Assembly (NCBI GenBank): GCA_030065125.1
Contig: JASJDM010000064.1
Location: 1-42,401 of the forward strand
DNA length: 42,401 bases
From: Lysobacterales bacterium
GTDB taxonomy: Bacteria > Pseudomonadota > Gammaproteobacteria > Xanthomonadales > SZUA-38
Direction of reading: 5' to 3'
This document shows, one piece after another, positions 40,194-42,401 of this stretch (positions are counted from its first letter, which is position 1; each line of letters starts with the position of its first letter). The translations under genes and the position numbers were made by a program. Below the pieces are notes generated by a model. The model saw only the letters and a program-made list of their open reading frames with translations. It was not told the DNA's origin and did no database searches.

Positions 40194-42401
40194 ATGAAAT
40201 CACGCTACACCCTGACCCGGCTCGCCATTGCCGCGGCCATTGCACTGGCCGGCTGCTCGGCCACGCCGGGCCCGGACACCACCGCGGGGGTCAACGACCC
40301 CACGGCCAGCTACATCGTCAAGGGCAACGACCTGGACGTCCTGGCAACCCACATCGACCGCATCGGCGGCACGGTGACCGCGGAACTGGGCATCATCGAT
40401 TCCCTGGGCGTGATCCTGACCGACGAACAACGGCAGCTGCTGGCCCAGTCTCCCGCCGTGGACAGCATCTTCGCGGACCGGCCCACCAGGCTACAGGGCG
40501 CCACCGCAGACAAAGCCGGGGCCTGCACGGAATCGGTCATGGCCGATCACTTCGACCAGAACTCGTTTTACAACAACCACGGCAACGTCAACTGGTCGGA
40601 GCACTGGCGCGAGAAAGGCGAGAGCAACGGCACCGGCTGGGGGCGTGTTCGGGTCAGCAACGGCAAGCTCAGGTTTGTCGGCAGTCTCTACAGCAGCACG
40701 GCGGTGGAACGCCGACTGGACGTGGAAGCCGGCCGCTACGCTTACCTGACCTTCGACGTCTCCACCAACAGCAGCGTCGCCTCCAGCGACGAACTGGAAG
40801 TCTACGTGGCTACCCGCCGCTACGAAGACGATGACGATGACAGTGATAGTGAAGACGACGACGACTACATCACCGTCAAACACCACCTGGGATACGTGGA
40901 GCTGGGCCCCGATACCCGGGTGAGCCGCAGCTTCAACCTGGAGGCCTTCGAGGCGGAACGTTACGTCGCCGTGGGCTTCAAGCCGACCAACAGCAGCGGC
41001 AGTTCTCAGTATGAGGTGAGCCTGGACAACGTGAAGGTGTCCCAGACCAGCGAGAACCCCGGCGCCTACGCCTCCGAGGCCTCAGAAGCGGACCTGCTGC
41101 ATGCCGCCGGCATCGACGGCTCCGGCGTGACCATTGCGTTCGTGGACTCCGGCATCGACACCCAGAGCAGCGCCCTGACCAAGGATGACGGCACCTCGCG
41201 CCTGCTGGGAGCCTACGCCGTGGTGGGCAGCCCGGACGATTTCAGTGGCCATGGCACCCACCTGGTCAGCGTGGCTACCCAGGCAGCAGCTTCCCCCAGC
41301 ATCTGCAGCACCGGCGGCAAACTGGGCATCGCACCGGGTGCTGACGTGGTCTCCATCAAGGCCTTCGACGACCAGGGCAACGGCAGCTACCTGAACGTGG
41401 TGCAGGCCCTGGACATGATCCTGGACCTCAAGGACACCCATAACATCCGCGTGGTCAACCTGTCTTTCGGTTCCACGGCCCAGACGGCCTACTGGGAGGA
41501 CCCGGTGAACCAGGCGGTGATGCGGCTGTGGGCTGAAGGCCTGGTGGTGGTGACCTCCGCCGGCAACGACGGCCCTGACGCCATGTCCATCACGGTGCCG
41601 GGCAACGTACCCTACGTGATCACCACCGGCGCCATGACCAACGGCTACACCAAGAACCAGTCCGACGACCGGGTTGCCAGCTTTTCCGGCGCCGGCCCGA
41701 CCCAGGAAGGTTTCCTCAAGCCGGACCTGGTGGCGCCGGGCGGGCATCTGCTGGGCGCCGTGGGCCAGGGCAAACAGATGGCGGTGGACCTGGCCAGCTA
41801 CCGTGACCAGGTGAACTCCGACTTCCTGCTGGCTTCGGGCACCTCCCAGGCTTCCGCGGTGGTGGCCGGCGCAGCCGCCCTGCTGCTGGACTTTGACCCG
41901 CTGCTGAGCAACGACGACGTCAAGTGCAGGCTCATGGGCGGCGCCAAGCCGGCCATACTGCCCAACGGCGAGCTGGCCTACAGCCCCTTCCGCCAGGGCG
42001 CCGGCCTGCTGAGCCTGGACGGCGCCATCAACGCCAGCCTGACCGACTGTGCCAACGACGGCCTGGATATCTTCGCTGAACTGGATACCGGCGCCCATCA
42101 CACCGGCCCGGTGACCGCTGACACCAACGAGCAGTTCCAGGTGGTGCAAAATGACGGCAGCGTGTGGAACGAAGGCTCCGCCTGGAACGAGGGGTCGACC
42201 TGGAACGAGAGCTCCGTCTGGAACGAAGGCTCGGTCTGGAACGAGCATTCCATCTGGAACGAATCGTCATCCTTCGTGGAATCCATCCTCGGCATGCTGG
42301 CTTCGTTCTGGAACGAGGGCTCGGTGTGGAACGAAGGCTCGGCGTGGAACGAGAGTTCGGTCTGGAATGAAGGCTCCATGTGGAACGAAGGATCCGCATG
42401 G
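40194..42401 (+). CDS. Subtilisin-family (S8) lipoprotein with GSxWNE tandem repeats, 3' end beyond window
   Basis: At least 736 residues; the frame is open to the window edge. ATG at 40194 starts a lipoprotein signal (LAIAAAIALAGCS). An I9-like propeptide follows (ASYIVKGNDLDVLATHIDRI to VDSIFADRP). A beta-sandwich-like insert at about residues 110-290 contains an acidic run, YEDDDDDSDSEDDDDY, perhaps for calcium. The S8 domain has D318 in AFVDSGID, H353 in SGHGTH and S551 in GTSQASA, a complete triad. From about residue 655 the chain turns into Trp-rich six-residue repeats. It is probably anchored on the outer membrane or released after processing. The C-terminus and any sorting domain are not visible. 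Confidence 0.9.
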   Translation, partial: MKSRYTLTRLAIAAAIALAGCSATPGPDTTAGVNDPTASYIVKGNDLDVLATHIDRIGGTVTAELGIIDSLGVILTDEQRQLLAQSPAVDSIFADRPTRLQGATADKAGACTESVMADHFDQNSFYNNHGNVNWSEHWREKGESNGTGWGRVRVSNGKLRFVGSLYSSTAVERRLDVEAGRYAYLTFDVSTNSSVASSDELEVYVATRRYEDDDDDSDSEDDDDYITVKHHLGYVELGPDTRVSRSFNLEAFEAERYVAVGFKPTNSSGSSQYEVSLDNVKVSQTSENPGAYASEASEADLLHAAGIDGSGVTIAFVDSGIDTQSSALTKDDGTSRLLGAYAVVGSPDDFSGHGTHLVSVATQAAASPSICSTGGKLGIAPGADVVSIKAFDDQGNGSYLNVVQALDMILDLKDTHNIRVVNLSFGSTAQTAYWEDPVNQAVMRLWAEGLVVVTSAGNDGPDAMSITVPGNVPYVITTGAMTNGYTKNQSDDRVASFSGAGPTQEGFLKPDLVAPGGHLLGAVGQGKQMAVDLASYRDQVNSDFLLASGTSQASAVVAGAAALLLDFDPLLSNDDVKCRLMGGAKPAILPNGELAYSPFRQGAGLLSLDGAINASLTDCANDGLDIFAELDTGAHHTGPVTADTNEQFQVVQNDGSVWNEGSAWNEGSTWNESSVWNEGSVWNEHSIWNESSSFVESILGMLASFWNEGSVWNEGSAWNESSVWNEGSMWNEGSAW
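42156..42401 (+). repeat. 18-bp tandem repeat encoding GSxWNE
   Basis: Units of 18 bp encode G-S-x-W-N-E, where x is V, A, T, I or M and the first residue is sometimes S or H. Six units run from 42156 to about 42263. A non-repeat insert (SSSFVESILGMLASF) follows, and then at least five more units reach the window edge. Confidence 0.9.

Noticed and set aside
41082..42248. A 388-codon minus-strand frame opposite the subtilisin gene
   Set aside because: Antisense shadow of a gene with an intact Asp/His/Ser triad.
42156..42401. CRISPR array
   Set aside because: The 18-bp units are contiguous with no unique spacers and encode a protein repeat in frame.

Overview
This window looks like the chromosome of a high-GC, Gram-negative gammaproteobacterium. 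Evidence for that is a lipid A acyltransferase (LpxL/HtrB type), an MsbA exporter, RsgA, an outer-membrane DUF5916 protein, and at least six lipoproteins with clear lipoboxes. Genes are packed tightly, with many 4-base ATGA/GTGA overlaps and frequent GTG starts. I see no tRNA, rRNA, CRISPR array, insertion sequence or phage gene. The species cannot be fixed by eye; a marine or halophilic relative of the Xanthomonadales/Chromatiales (Wenzhouxiangella-like) is a guess.

Layout. (1) 1-5236: the end of an unrecognised plus-strand gene, then a minus-strand operon of CBS-domain protein, ArsB/NhaD-type permease, rsgA and DUF5916 outer-membrane protein. (2) 5318-7828: a small cupin gene convergent with an S9 prolyl-oligopeptidase-type lipoprotein. 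(3) 8088-15831: a sulfur/respiration block. It holds a small unknown ORF behind a hairpin, two YeeE/YedE permeases, a three-subunit PsrABC/PhsABC-like molybdenum reductase, a rhodanese-fold lipoprotein lacking the catalytic cysteine, and a convergent cytochrome with 11 CXXCH motifs. (4) 15918-19914: a small Fn3-like lipoprotein, a GT-C-like membrane protein and a convergent gingipain-type (C25) peptidase. (5) 20173-31937: a long plus-strand run of a two-domain parvulin lipoprotein, an alkaline-phosphatase-superfamily/TPR lipoprotein, a membrane-fused spermidine-synthase-like protein, two tandem paralogous secreted proteins of unknown function, an FG-GAP/ASPIC-UnbV protein, and a second alkaline-phosphatase-superfamily lipoprotein. 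(6) 31955-36048: a minus-strand pair, an unknown secreted protein and a 1162-residue HExxHxxGxxH protein with six repeats of exactly 309 bp. (7) 36208-39634: LpxL-like acyltransferase, DUF3108 protein and convergent msbA. (8) 39635-42401: a 559-bp leader region with a nested inverted repeat and a possible 48-residue ORF, then a subtilisin-type lipoprotein that runs off the window inside an 18-bp tandem repeat encoding GSxWNE units.

How the parts may fit together. Region 3 could take up reduced sulfur and move electrons between the quinone pool and a periplasmic sulfur compound, with the multihaem cytochrome as an electron partner; the direction of reaction is not visible. Region 5 is the best candidate for an undescribed system. 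Almost every product is predicted to be exported or membrane-bound, the genes are translationally coupled, and the tandem paralogs share promoters and an invariant C-terminus. I infer a cell-surface or secreted-protein assembly or modification locus, but the sequence does not prove this.
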